A stretch of DNA of 64,000 bases, from NCBI RefSeq assembly GCF_034661175.1, contig NZ_CP141058.1, positions 2,852,001-2,916,000 on the forward strand, in the 5' to 3' direction. A program made the position numbers and the translations under genes. Source of the stretch: Nocardioides renjunii. Its GTDB lineage: Bacteria > Actinomycetota > Actinomycetes > Propionibacteriales > Nocardioidaceae. A model generated the notes under the pieces. It did not search any database. It saw only the letters and a program-made list of their open reading frames with translations, and was not told the DNA's origin. Of this stretch, positions 36,148-44,772 are shown one piece after another (positions within the stretch are counted from its first letter, which is position 1; every line of letters starts with the position of its first letter).

Positions 36148-38742
36148 TCAGGTGCCGAGGACCGTGAACGAGGCGGCGGTCGCCGTCAGCACGGGGTCGC
36201 CGGCCGCCGCCTCGCGGGCGGCGAGCATCGCGTCGCCCAGGCCGCCGCCCTGCCGCAGCCTCGCGTGCAGCGCGACCATCACATCGACCGTGGCCGCGTC
36301 GTCGACCTCGGCGAGGCTGGAGACCACGCCGGCCGTCCCCATCGAGAGCAGGGCGGCCGCCAGCCCCAGCAGCTCCTGGTCGCCGACGGGGGCCATGACG
36401 CCGGACTCGCAGGCCGAGAGCACCACCCGGTGCGGAGGTCGGTGGAGGCGCTGGAGGTCGTGCACGAGCAGCGGACCGTCGGCGAGCGTGAGCGAGGAGA
36501 AGAGCGGGCTGTCCTCGCGGAAGTGACCGTGGGCCGCGACGTGCGCCAGCGCCGCGCCGTCGAGCGCGGCGAGGGACGCCGCCACCGTGGCCGCGTTACC
36601 GTCGATCACCTCGGCACCCGGGTCCTGGGCGGCGACGGCGGGCACCTCGGCGCCACCACTGCCGAGGCCGGGCCCGACGAGCATCACCCGACGGTCCCGA
36701 TCGGCGGGTGCAGCGGTGCGCGCGCGCAGCCACAGCCGCGCCGACGGGGTGCTCGTGACGGGCCGGTGCGCCAACGACGGGAGCAGCCCCCAGGGCACGC
36801 CCTGCAAGGCACTCGTGCCGGACACGACGACCCGGGCGTCCCCCGCCCGGCCGAGGGCGGGACCGAGGAGGGCCTGCTGCAGCCGGGCACCGGCCACGTC
36901 CAGCTGGGCCCGGCGCCCCCGGGCGGCCTGGCGGAGGGTGAAGAGGGCGAAGTCGACGGCCTTCGTGGCGCCGGCGGCGCCACCCACCTCGAGGCGGCGC
37001 ACACGTCCGCGTCCCGCCACCACGGCGTGCAGGTGACCGCGGATCTCGACGAGCTCGACGAGGACGGCGTCGTCCGCCGCGAGGGCGGCGAGGAGCTCGT
37101 CCACGTCGAGCGACGCCCCCGTCTCCCCCGAGCCGCGCGCGTGGAGCAGACGCTGTCGCACCGACTGCTCGAGCCTCGTCGCGAGCGCCTGGAGGCGATC
37201 GGTCGGCTCGCCGGACGCCCGGGCGTCCGCCAGCCGACGGTGCTGGGCGCGCAGCGCCGCGAGGTCCGCGGCGATGTCCGTCTCGGTCCCGGCGTCGGAG
37301 CGGGCCGAGGGGACCGTGAGAGCGGTGGCCCGCCAGCGCTCTGACCACCGGAGCAGGCGACGGGCCCCACCCGCGGCGAGCGCGGTGCGTGTGCCGAGCT
37401 CCGCGAGCTCCGCGCCGTGGGCGGAGGAGAACGCCCGCAGCTCCTGGCTCCCGAGGCTGGCGCGGTGCTCGTCGAGCGCCGTCAGCCCGCGCTCGCACGC
37501 CCGGAGGACCCCGCCGAGGTCACGTCCGGCGTCGCGGCGCTGTGCCAGGGCGAGCCAGCCGAGGGCCCGGGTCGTGGCGGTGGCCGCGTTGCGGAACCGC
37601 GACGCCTCGTCCAACCAGCGGCCCGCGAGTCCTGCAGCGCGCGGCGATCGTGACCGAGCGGCCAGCTCGGCGCCCAGCACCAGCGCCTGGGGCAGCTCGG
37701 GGGCCCCGGACCCACGTGCCACGTCGATGAGGACCTCGACGCGGTGGAGCAACCGACCCGGTCGGTCGGCCGACCCTGCCCGTGCTGTGAGGGCGAGCAG
37801 CTCGGCGGTCACCCAGGGCTGCAGCCTCCCCTGCGCGCGGAGCAGGCCGCGGGCCTCGTCCGCCGCCGACCAGGCACGAGCGTGGTCCCTCGCCTCGAGC
37901 GCGGCGCCGGCCAGCGCCAGCAGGAGGTCGGCCCGCTCGACCGCGAGCAGGGGGCGGGCGACGATTGCACGCTCGACGACGTCGAGGGCATCGGCGGCAA
38001 GGCCTCCGGCGAGGTAGGCGGCGCACCGGTCGTAGACCAGCTCGGTGTTGGTCTGGCCCACCGCCTCGAAGCGGGCGTGGGCGTCGGCATAGAGCTCGAA
38101 GGCACGGGGAAGGTCGCCCTGCAGGTAGGCCAGCCAACCCTGGTTGTGCACTCCCACGGCGACGGCCCCCGGCTGGCCCAGCGCCTCGTGGAGCTGGATG
38201 GACCGGTCGAACGCGCGGCGGGCCGCGGCGAGGTCGCCCAGACCGATGCTCGTCCATCCGACCAGGTTGAGTGCCCGGGCCTGCCACACGTCGTCGCCCG
38301 ACCCGTCCAGCAGGGCGAGCGCCCGCCGCAGGTCGGCCGCCCCCTCCTCGAGCTGGGCGAAGTAGTAGGCGCGGACCCGGGCACGTCGGACGAGCACCCG
38401 GGCCAGCGGAACACCGCCCAGCCCGGCAGCGGCCAGGTCGAGCTGCGCCAGGCCCTCACGGGTGCGGCCGGCGTGGACCAGGGAGCCGCCGAGGGTCGCC
38501 CGCACGTCGGCCTCGCGCTCGGCGTCCACGCGCCGCGCGAGCCTCAGTGCCTCGCGGATGTGGGCCAGGGCCTCGTCGGTCTCGCCCAGGTCGCGCAGCA
38601 CGATCCCCACCACCTGGTGACCGACCGAGGACACGGCGGGGTCGGGGTCGGGGACCAGGTCGGCCATCGCTGTCGCACGTGCGGCCGCCGGGTCGGCGAA
38701 GAGCGTGCGCAGCAGCTCCTCGGCCTCGACCCTGGTCACCAT
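36148..38742 (-). CDS. TPR–CHAT protein (caspase-like protease)
   Basis: The 864-residue protein has an N-terminal half of TPR-like helical repeats (about residues 10–420, including GDLAAARRAFDRSIQLHEALG and GDLPRAFELYADAHARFEAVG). A helical linker leads to a C-terminal CHAT domain (about residues 580–864). The caspase-type catalytic pair is visible: His738 in HVAAHGHF and Cys778 in VLSACESG. CHAT proteases are cysteine peptidases such as separase and gasdermin-activating bacterial caspases. No signal peptide or membrane segment is seen. The ATG at 38742 has an AAGGA ribosome site. It is divergent from a subtilase across 82 bases and belongs to the sigma-factor cluster to the right. It is likely a switchable protease whose TPR part senses a partner. 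Confidence 0.9.
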   Translation of the reverse strand: MVTRVEAEELLRTLFADPAAARATAMADLVPDPDPAVSSVGHQVVGIVLRDLGETDEALAHIREALRLARRVDAEREADVRATLGGSLVHAGRTREGLAQLDLAAAGLGGVPLARVLVRRARVRAYYFAQLEEGAADLRRALALLDGSGDDVWQARALNLVGWTSIGLGDLAAARRAFDRSIQLHEALGQPGAVAVGVHNQGWLAYLQGDLPRAFELYADAHARFEAVGQTNTELVYDRCAAYLAGGLAADALDVVERAIVARPLLAVERADLLLALAGAALEARDHARAWSAADEARGLLRAQGRLQPWVTAELLALTARAGSADRPGRLLHRVEVLIDVARGSGAPELPQALVLGAELAARSRSPRAAGLAGRWLDEASRFRNAATATTRALGWLALAQRRDAGRDLGGVLRACERGLTALDEHRASLGSQELRAFSSAHGAELAELGTRTALAAGGARRLLRWSERWRATALTVPSARSDAGTETDIAADLAALRAQHRRLADARASGEPTDRLQALATRLEQSVRQRLLHARGSGETGASLDVDELLAALAADDAVLVELVEIRGHLHAVVAGRGRVRRLEVGGAAGATKAVDFALFTLRQAARGRRAQLDVAGARLQQALLGPALGRAGDARVVVSGTSALQGVPWGLLPSLAHRPVTSTPSARLWLRARTAAPADRDRRVMLVGPGLGSGGAEVPAVAAQDPGAEVIDGNAATVAASLAALDGAALAHVAAHGHFREDSPLFSSLTLADGPLLVHDLQRLHRPPHRVVLSACESGVMAPVGDQELLGLAAALLSMGTAGVVSSLAEVDDAATVDVMVALHARLRQGGGLGDAMLAAREAAAGDPVLTATAASFTVLGT

Positions 38743-38824
38743 GGTCCGGCCATCCTTGCCGATCCGGCCGCCGAGTTGGCACGAAACCATTCCGGCGGCG
38801 ACGGCGCGTCGCTAGCGTCGCATC
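38743..38824. promoter_or_regulatory. divergent promoter region between the CHAT and subtilase genes
   Basis: Two readings are possible on the plus strand. TAGCGT (38813–38818) ends six bases before the subtilase ATG, the leaderless pattern of this window. Alternatively GAAACC (38783–38788) followed after 18 bases by CGTC (38807–38810) resembles a promoter for an ECF-type sigma factor, such as the one encoded at 40585. The palindrome CGCTAGCG lies at 38810–38817. No clear promoter was found towards the CHAT gene. Confidence 0.4.
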
Positions 38825-40105
38825 ATGAGCGACTGGAAGATCGGCGACGACCGGCGACGACGCAGCACCGACCAGCTCCGCGACCTCCGCGCGGCCAACG
38901 ACCGACAGGTGGCCTGGGACACCGAGGCGCCCGCCGACTTCACCTACCTGTTCCACCCCCACCACGTGCTGGTCGGGGCCGAGGACGCCGGCGACTTCGA
39001 GGCCGCCGTGGCGCGCCTCGACAAGGGTGTCCTCGACGAGGCGCCTCGCCGTGACGACGTACGACTGCTCGGGGGCGACCTCGTGCGCTACGTGCTGGCC
39101 GAGCGGCCCGGAGGGCAGTCCGTCCCCGACATCCTCGACCTGCTCGAGGATGGCGGCCTCCGACGGGGCGCCGCGTCACCCGACCACTGGGTGCACGTCT
39201 CCCCCGGTGGGGGCAGCGGCAGCGCCTGCCCGGCCGTCGAGCCCGAGGAGACCGGGCTCGCCGAGCCGTGGCCCCCCGTCGCACCGCAGGAGAAGGGCCA
39301 CGACGTGCGCGTCGTGGTCGTCGACACCGGCTGGAACCCACCGTCCGGCAACGACCCCCGCACGCCCTGGCTCGACGGGGTCGAGGGCGACGACGAGCTC
39401 AACGGTCCTGACCTGCGGCCCTATGCCGGGCACGGCACGTTCATCGCCGGGGTCGTGCGTTGCATCGCCCCCCTCACGACGATCTTCGTCGAGGGCTTCG
39501 CCGTCGGCGGCGTGGGCGGCGGCGGCATCCTCGAGTCCGAGATCGTGCGCCGGCTCGAGGAGGCCATCGTCCGCAAGCCGCAGGTGATCAACCTGTCCGC
39601 CGGCTGCCGCACCCGCCACGACCTGCCGTCGATCGCCTTCTCGCGGTTCCACCGCAGGCACCTCGAGGGCACGGACTGCGTGCTCGTGGCCGCCGCCGGC
39701 AACGACTCGTGGGCGGCACCCTTCTGGCCCGCGGCCTTCGATTGGGCCGTCGGCGTGGGATCGCTCGACCGCGACGGACGCGTGTCGGCCTTCTCCAACT
39801 ACGGCGTCTCCGCCGACGTCTACGCCCTCGGCCGCAACGTGGTCAACGCCTTCCCCGACGGCACCTTCGTGTGCCACGAGTCGCCCGACAAGGGCGACGT
39901 CCGGGTCTTCAGCACCGGGATGGCCCGGTGGAGCGGGACCTCCTTCGCCGCGCCGATCGTGGCGGGCCTCATCGCCCGCGAGATCAGCGAGACCGGGGCA
40001 TCGGCCGCAGACGCACGGGACGCGGTCCTGGCGCGTGCGACGTACGACTCCGACCCCCAGGTCGGACCCCACGTCGAGCTTCGCCAGCCCTACCCGGGCC
40101 CGTAG
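38825..40105 (+). CDS. cytoplasmic S8 (subtilisin-like) serine peptidase
   Basis: The 426-residue protein has a complete subtilase triad: Asp167 (VVVVDTGW), His203 (AGHGTFIAGV) and Ser373 (SGTSFAAPIVAG), with the oxyanion Asn293 (AAAGNDS). Residues 1–160 form an extension without a signal peptide. It includes DFTYLFHPHHVLVGAEDAGDFEAAVARLD, so the enzyme is probably cytoplasmic, unlike most secreted subtilases. It is divergent from the CHAT gene and convergent with the small protein gene, whose stop lies 24 bases away. With the CHAT protein it makes a two-protease locus under a local sigma factor. Confidence 0.92.
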   Translation: MSDWKIGDDRRRRSTDQLRDLRAANDRQVAWDTEAPADFTYLFHPHHVLVGAEDAGDFEAAVARLDKGVLDEAPRRDDVRLLGGDLVRYVLAERPGGQSVPDILDLLEDGGLRRGAASPDHWVHVSPGGGSGSACPAVEPEETGLAEPWPPVAPQEKGHDVRVVVVDTGWNPPSGNDPRTPWLDGVEGDDELNGPDLRPYAGHGTFIAGVVRCIAPLTTIFVEGFAVGGVGGGGILESEIVRRLEEAIVRKPQVINLSAGCRTRHDLPSIAFSRFHRRHLEGTDCVLVAAAGNDSWAAPFWPAAFDWAVGVGSLDRDGRVSAFSNYGVSADVYALGRNVVNAFPDGTFVCHESPDKGDVRVFSTGMARWSGTSFAAPIVAGLIAREISETGASAADARDAVLARATYDSDPQVGPHVELRQPYPGP

Positions 40106-40129
40106 CGTCGACGTTGCCGGGCCGAGCCC

Positions 40130-40588
40130 TCAGAGCTCGAGCCAGCGGCTGGTCGCCGACCCGCCCGCGTGGCGCACCGTGAAACGGACCGAACCGGTCG
40201 GCTCCGCCGCGATCGCGAGGAACCCCACCTCGTCGAGGGCGGTGGCCCAGCTCTGCCCGTCGGACGTCTCGAGCACGACCTCGACGGCCCCCATGTCGCC
40301 GTCGAGGTCGAGCAGCTGACCGCGCACCTGGCCCTCGTCGAGCTCGACCTCGAGCGACCAGCCCTCCCCCGCGGTGAAGTGGAGCATCCGCGACGTGGCG
40401 AGCCCCCTCACCTGTGCGGCCGGCTCGTCGCGCGAGTCACGGACCAGGACGAGCATCTCCCACTCGTCGTCGAGGCCGGCGGCGGCCACGGCCGCGATCA
40501 TGGTCGCCACGAGTCCGGGCGGCGGCGGGTCGTACGTCAGCCACATGTCACGCAGTTCCTCGAGGAGAGCGGCGTCCCCAGTAGTCAT
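40130..40588 (-). CDS. small sigma-factor-linked protein, unknown function
   Basis: The 152-residue protein has an N-terminal helical part (LEELRDMWLTYDPPPPGLVATMIAAVAAAGLDD) and a beta-rich C-terminal part. The C-terminal part resembles carboxypeptidase-regulatory or transthyretin-like sandwiches (SLEVELDEGQVRGQLLDL…GFLAIAAEPTGSVRFTV). There is no zinc-binding anti-sigma motif and no membrane segment. It overlaps the sigma gene by four bases (ATGA), so they are co-translated. A role as a sigma partner or as an adaptor to the proteases is inferred from coupling alone. Confidence 0.65.
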   Translation of the reverse strand: MTTGDAALLEELRDMWLTYDPPPPGLVATMIAAVAAAGLDDEWEMLVLVRDSRDEPAAQVRGLATSRMLHFTAGEGWSLEVELDEGQVRGQLLDLDGDMGAVEVVLETSDGQSWATALDEVGFLAIAAEPTGSVRFTVRHAGGSATSRWLEL

Positions 40589-41178
40589 CGCTCGCCTCCT
40601 CTCTCCAGTGCGGTTCGGACCTTGGCCAGGCAGCGGGCCCGGGTGGGTCCGATGCTCCCGACGGGCATGTCGAGGTCCTGGCTCAAGGATTGGTAGTCGG
40701 GTCGGTCCATGAAGGCCACGACCCGCAGCAGCTTGCGGCACCGCTCGTCGACCGATGCCACCGCCTTCCACAGCCGTGATCCCTCGTCGCCGAGCACGGC
40801 GAGCGCCTCGGCCGACTCCGCGTCCGGGAGCACGGCGTGCAGCGTCTCGTCCTGCACCGGTGTCGCCCGACGTGCGGTCCGGGCGTGTGCGGCTGCGCCG
40901 CGCCTGGCTGAGGTGATCAGCCAGGACGCGACCGCCTTGGGGTCGTCGATGGTCTGGTGCAGGCGTACGAACCCCAGCCAGGTCGCCTGAATCACGTCCT
41001 CAGCCGACTGGCGGTCGTGCCCGTAGGCCCTCACCACGTGCCAGAGCACCGGTGTCATCGTGGAGACCAGATCGTCCACCGCGCTGGCGTCCCCCGAACG
41101 CCAGGCGATGAACGCCCCACTGGCCAAGTCCCACGGTGACTGGTCGAGCTGCCCCTCAGCTCTTCGGTCCTCTGACAT
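40585..41178 (-). CDS. ECF-like RNA polymerase sigma factor
   Basis: The 197-residue protein has sigma region 2 (DLVSTMTPVLWHVVRAYGHDRQSAEDVIQATWLGFVRL) and region 4 (VDERCRKLLRVVAFMDRPDYQSLSQDLDMPVGSIGPTRARCLAKV). It has no region 1 or 3, as in ECF and related group 4 factors. Three in-frame ATGs lie at 41196, 41187 and 41178. The last is chosen because it has GGGGAC about ten bases upstream and a GACAAT seven bases before it. It is co-translated with the 152-residue protein. Its targets probably include the nearby subtilase and CHAT genes. Confidence 0.88.
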   Translation of the reverse strand: MSEDRRAEGQLDQSPWDLASGAFIAWRSGDASAVDDLVSTMTPVLWHVVRAYGHDRQSAEDVIQATWLGFVRLHQTIDDPKAVASWLITSARRGAAAHARTARRATPVQDETLHAVLPDAESAEALAVLGDEGSRLWKAVASVDERCRKLLRVVAFMDRPDYQSLSQDLDMPVGSIGPTRARCLAKVRTALERGGER

Positions 41179-41252
41179 GGTGACCATTGTCCCCATGTCA
41201 GTAGAGGAGGGAGCACCCGCCGTGCTGATACACCGCGAGCGAGATTTCTTTC

Positions 41253-42104
41253 TCAGAACATCAGTGTCGCGAACGTCGCCGTCTGCTCGAAGCCGACGCG
41301 GGCGTACGCCGCACGCGCCGGGGCGTTCCACTCGTTGACGTAGAGGGAGACCACCGGCGCGAGGCCGGACTCCAGGACGTGGCTGACCACGGCGGACATG
41401 CCCCGCGCGGCGAGGCCCTCGCCCCGGCGGTCCGGACGCACCCACACGCCCTGCACCTGGGCGGCGTACGGCGTCGCGCAGGCGATCTCGGCCTTGAACA
41501 CCACGCCGTGGTCGTCGAAGCTCGCCAGCGACCAGCCGCGGCCGATGAGCTGCTGGACGCGCGCCCGGTAGAGGTCGCCGCCGCCGGCGTCGTTCTCCGG
41601 CGAGACGCCGACCTCCTCGGTGTACATCGCGACGCAGGCCGGGTAGAGGACGTCGAGGTCGCGCTGCGTGGTCAGGCGTACGTCGGGGGCGGGCGCCACG
41701 GCCGGCGCCCGGCTGATCTGCAGGTGGGGCTGCTCCGGGCGGACCTCGCGCGGTCGCGACCACCGGGGCTGGATCTCGTCCCACAGCGCGGCGACCACCT
41801 CGCTCGGGCCGACGATCGTCCCGACGCTGCTGCGGCGCCGCAGCGCCGCGTCGGCGAAGGCGCCCACGTCGGCGGGCGTGCACTGCACCGGCACCAGGTT
41901 GGCACCGAGGTGGCAGCCGGCGACGAGCTCGCCGTCCTCGAACCGGCCCCAGACCTGGCCGCCGAGCCACCGCTCGTCGAGGTTGGTCAGGCGGGCGCGG
42001 TAGTCGGCGAACACGTTGACCACCGGGTCCTGCTCGGCGAGCGCGACGAAGCGGTCCCGGTCTCCCGGGCCCAGCACACGCACCTGCTCGCGGGTCCTCA
42101 GCAC
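41253..42104 (-). CDS. GNAT N-acetyltransferase with N-terminal DUF4081-like domain
   Basis: The 283-residue protein has an N-terminal domain with VLGPGDRDRFVALAEQDPVVNVFADYR, fitting the actinobacterial DUF4081 type. A C-terminal GNAT domain carries the acetyl-CoA loop VWVRPDRRGEGLAARGM and ends LYVNEWNAPARAAYARVGFEQTATFATLMF. The GTG at 42104 is supported by TAGGCT seven bases upstream. It lies next to ispG in related genomes as well, stated from general knowledge. The acceptor substrate is unknown. Confidence 0.88.
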   Translation of the reverse strand: MLRTREQVRVLGPGDRDRFVALAEQDPVVNVFADYRARLTNLDERWLGGQVWGRFEDGELVAGCHLGANLVPVQCTPADVGAFADAALRRRSSVGTIVGPSEVVAALWDEIQPRWSRPREVRPEQPHLQISRAPAVAPAPDVRLTTQRDLDVLYPACVAMYTEEVGVSPENDAGGGDLYRARVQQLIGRGWSLASFDDHGVVFKAEIACATPYAAQVQGVWVRPDRRGEGLAARGMSAVVSHVLESGLAPVVSLYVNEWNAPARAAYARVGFEQTATFATLMF

Positions 42105-42111
42105 GCTCCCG

Positions 42112-42117
42112 AGCCTA
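42112..42117 (-). promoter_or_regulatory. -10 element for the leaderless GNAT gene
   Basis: TAGGCT on the minus strand ends seven bases before the GTG at 42104. Confidence 0.5.
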
Positions 42118-42186
42118 GGGCGGTGGAGGGCCGGCCACCAACGTGAGCGCCGACCACCGGTCAGGTCAGGGGTGCGGCGGGGTAGG

Positions 42187-43350
42187 TCAGCTGACGCTGA
42201 CGGTCGCCTCGGCGCCCTCGACCGCCTCCATGCCCTCGGCGATGCGCATGGCCTCCTCGATGAGGGTCTCCACGATCTGCGACTCCGGCACCGTCTTGAC
42301 GACCTCGCCCTTGACGAAGATCTGGCCCTTGCCGTTGCCGGAAGCGACGCCCAGGTCGGCCTCGCGGGCCTCACCCGGACCGTTGACGACGCAGCCCATC
42401 ACCGCGACGCGGAGCGGCACCTCGAGGCCGTCGAGCCCCGCGGTGACCTCCTCGGCCAGCTTGTAGACGTCGACCTGCGCGCGACCGCAGGAGGGGCAGG
42501 ACACGATCTCGAGCCGCCGCGGCTTGAGGTTGAGCGACTCCAGGATCTGCAGGCCGACCTTCACCTCCTCGACCGGCGGGGCCGACAGCGAGACCCGGAT
42601 GGTGTCACCGATGCCCTTGCTGAGCAGGTGGCCGAAGGCGACGGCCGACTTGATGGTGCCCTGGAACGCCGGCCCGGCCTCGGTGACGCCGAGGTGCAGC
42701 GGCCAGTCGCCGGCCTCGGCGAGGAGCTCGTAGGCGCGCACCATGACGACCGGGTCGTTGTGCTTGACCGAGATCTTGAAGTCGTGGAAGTCGTGCTCCT
42801 CGAAGAGGCTGGCCTCCCAGACGGCCGACTCGACGAGCGCCTCGGGCGTCGCCTTGCCGTACTTGTCGAGGATCCGCTTGTCGAGCGAGCCGGCGTTGAC
42901 GCCGATGCGGATGGAGGTGCCGCGGTCCTTGGCAGCGCGCGCGATCTCCTTGACCTGGTCGTCGAACTTGCGGATGTTGCCGGGGTTGACCCGGACGGCG
43001 GCGCAGCCGGCGTCGATGGCCGCGAAGACGTACTTGGGCTGGAAGTGGATGTCGGCGATCACCGGGATCTGCGAGTGCTGCGCGATCTCGGGCAGCGCGT
43101 CGGCGTCGTCCTGGCTCGGGCAGGCCACCCGGACGATGTCGCAGCCGGTGGCGGTGAGCTCGGCGATCTGCTGGAGGGTGGCGTTGACGTCGGAGGTCAG
43201 CGTGGTCGTCATCGACTGGACCGAGATCGGCGACTCGCTGCCGACACCCACGGAGCCCACCTTGATCTGGCGAGTCTTGCGGCGGGGCGCCAGGACGGGG
43301 GGCGGCAGGGCGGGCATGCCGAGCGAGACGGACGGGCTGACAGCGGTCAT
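42187..43350 (-). CDS. ispG: 4-hydroxy-3-methylbut-2-enyl diphosphate synthase
   Basis: IspG (GcpE) makes HMBPP in the methylerythritol phosphate isoprenoid pathway. The 387-residue protein has the TIM-barrel start [20 protein letters not shown]. The [4Fe-4S] cysteines are in SCPSCGRAQ and [11 protein letters not shown] (about residues 280–330). The ATG at 43350 has TAGACT six bases upstream. It follows rseP and dxr on the same strand, another MEP gene two loci away. Confidence 0.97.
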   Translation of the reverse strand: MTAVSPSVSLGMPALPPPVLAPRRKTRQIKVGSVGVGSESPISVQSMTTTLTSDVNATLQQIAELTATGCDIVRVACPSQDDADALPEIAQHSQIPVIADIHFQPKYVFAAIDAGCAAVRVNPGNIRKFDDQVKEIARAAKDRGTSIRIGVNAGSLDKRILDKYGKATPEALVESAVWEASLFEEHDFHDFKISVKHNDPVVMVRAYELLAEAGDWPLHLGVTEAGPAFQGTIKSAVAFGHLLSKGIGDTIRVSLSAPPVEEVKVGLQILESLNLKPRRLEIVSCPSCGRAQVDVYKLAEEVTAGLDGLEVPLRVAVMGCVVNGPGEAREADLGVASGNGKGQIFVKGEVVKTVPESQIVETLIEEAMRIAEGMEAVEGAEATVSVS

Positions 43351-43356
43351 GGCGCC

Positions 43357-43362
43357 AGTCTA
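43357..43362 (-). promoter_or_regulatory. -10 element for leaderless ispG
   Basis: TAGACT on the minus strand ends six bases before the ispG ATG, giving ispG its own promoter besides read-through from rseP. Confidence 0.5.
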
Positions 43363-43408
43363 GGTCGGCGGACCTCCTCGACCCGACTCGGCGGACCCGG
43401 GACCCGGG

Positions 43409-44755
43409 TCAGCTCAGGTGCAGCGGCACGACGATGTCGGCCACGATCAGGACCACGCCCATCACGAGCATGGCGAGCCCGACGACGTAGGCCACCGGCA
43501 GCAGCTTGGCGACGTCGACGTGCCCGGGGTCCGGTCGGCCGCGGAGGCGTGCGACGCCGCGCTTGAGGCCTTCGTAGAGGGCCCCGGCGATGTGGCCGCC
43601 GTCGAGCGGGAGCAGCGGCACGAAGTTGAACATGCCGATGAAGAAGTTGAAGCTCGCGATGAGGAACAGCAGCGTCACGAGCTTGTCGGTGAGCGGGAAC
43701 GCCTCGTTGGAGGCGGCCTCGCCGGCGAACCGGCCGCCGCCCACGATCGAGACGGGGCTGTCGGCGGCGCGCTCCTCGAGCCCGACGATCGCGCGGCCCA
43801 CCTCGTAGACCTTGACCGGGAGCTGGCCGAGGGCCTGCACCGTCTCGACGGTCATCGTCCCCATCTGCTCGGTCGTGTAGAGCAGGCCACCGGTCCGCAG
43901 GCTCGTCTCCGGCTGGACGCCGAGGAAGCCGACCTCGGTGAGGGTGTCGTCCTCGAGCGAGGTCTGGCGCAGGGTCACCGTGGTGTTGGTCGTGAGGGTC
44001 AGCATCGTGTCACTGCGCCGCACCTCGATGACGGCGTTGCCGTCGGCGTTGTCGCGGATCGCCGCCTGGAGGCTGTCCCAGTCGCTGAACCGGGTGCCGT
44101 TGAAGCTGACGATCTCGTCGCCGGGCCGGATCCCGGCCTCCTTCGCGGGCGTGACCGGGTCGTCGGCGGTGCAGTCGCGCGGCAGCTCCTCGACCGGGAT
44201 GACGCACGCGGGCACGGCGGCGACGGTGGGCTCCACCACCTCGTCGCGGGGGTTGCCGTAGGTCGCGAACAGCACCGCGAAGATTGAGAACGCGATGGCG
44301 ATGTTGACCATCGGCCCGCCCGCCATCACGATCACCTTCTTCCACCAGGTGAGCCGGTAGAACAGCCGGTCGGTGTCGTGCTGCTTGACGTACTCCCACT
44401 CCGCGGCGCGCGCGTCGGAGATGAGCTGGGTGAACATGCCGGTGTTGGAGCGGCGCACCTTGTGCACCGGCTCGCCGTCCTCGTCGTAGGTCGTCTCCTC
44501 GACGAGGCCCTCGGCACCCGGGGGCAGCATCCCGACGATCTTGACGTAGCCGCCGAGCGGGATCGCCTTGATGCCGTACTCGGTCTCACCGATCTGCCGG
44601 CTCCACACGGTCGGGCCGAAGCCGATGAACCACTGCGGCACCTTGCACCCGAACTTCTTCGCCGGGATGAGGTGACCGAACTCGTGCAGCCCGATGGAGA
44701 CCAGGATGGCCACCACGAAGGTGACGACACCCAGGGTGTAGAGGATCGGGGTCAC
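43409..44755 (-). CDS. rseP: M50 site-2 protease (RseP/Rip1-like)
   Basis: This intramembrane zinc protease cuts anti-sigma factors and other membrane proteins. The 448-residue protein has the HExxH motif in the first transmembrane helix (IGLHEFGHLIPAKKFG, about residues 21–36). A central PDZ domain covers about residues 200–290 (GIRPGDEIVSFNGTRF). The second active-site segment is NFVPLLPLDGGHIAGAL near residue 385. The GTG at 44755 has an AAGGA ribosome site 17 bases after dxr. The dxr–rseP–ispG order is standard in actinobacteria. Confidence 0.94.
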   Translation of the reverse strand: MTPILYTLGVVTFVVAILVSIGLHEFGHLIPAKKFGCKVPQWFIGFGPTVWSRQIGETEYGIKAIPLGGYVKIVGMLPPGAEGLVEETTYDEDGEPVHKVRRSNTGMFTQLISDARAAEWEYVKQHDTDRLFYRLTWWKKVIVMAGGPMVNIAIAFSIFAVLFATYGNPRDEVVEPTVAAVPACVIPVEELPRDCTADDPVTPAKEAGIRPGDEIVSFNGTRFSDWDSLQAAIRDNADGNAVIEVRRSDTMLTLTTNTTVTLRQTSLEDDTLTEVGFLGVQPETSLRTGGLLYTTEQMGTMTVETVQALGQLPVKVYEVGRAIVGLEERAADSPVSIVGGGRFAGEAASNEAFPLTDKLVTLLFLIASFNFFIGMFNFVPLLPLDGGHIAGALYEGLKRGVARLRGRPDPGHVDVAKLLPVAYVVGLAMLVMGVVLIVADIVVPLHLS

Positions 44756-44772
44756 GAGGGTTCCTTGTCAGG

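Noticed and set aside
34054-37344. 1096-codon open frame on the plus strand opposite proS and the CHAT gene
   Set aside because: It crosses two real genes and the hairpin repeats and has no recognisable domain or start signal. The opposite strand carries clear family motifs.
36148-41187. Type III CRISPR-associated or gasdermin-type caspase system
   Set aside because: There is a CHAT protease but no cas genes and no small hydrophobic gasdermin-like ORF in the cluster. The sigma factor and subtilase point to a different arrangement.
43394-43410. Terminator GACCCGGG-A-CCCGGGTC at the end of rseP
   Set aside because: The palindrome overlaps the rseP stop codon and has almost no loop. It is a GC-rich dyad of doubtful function.
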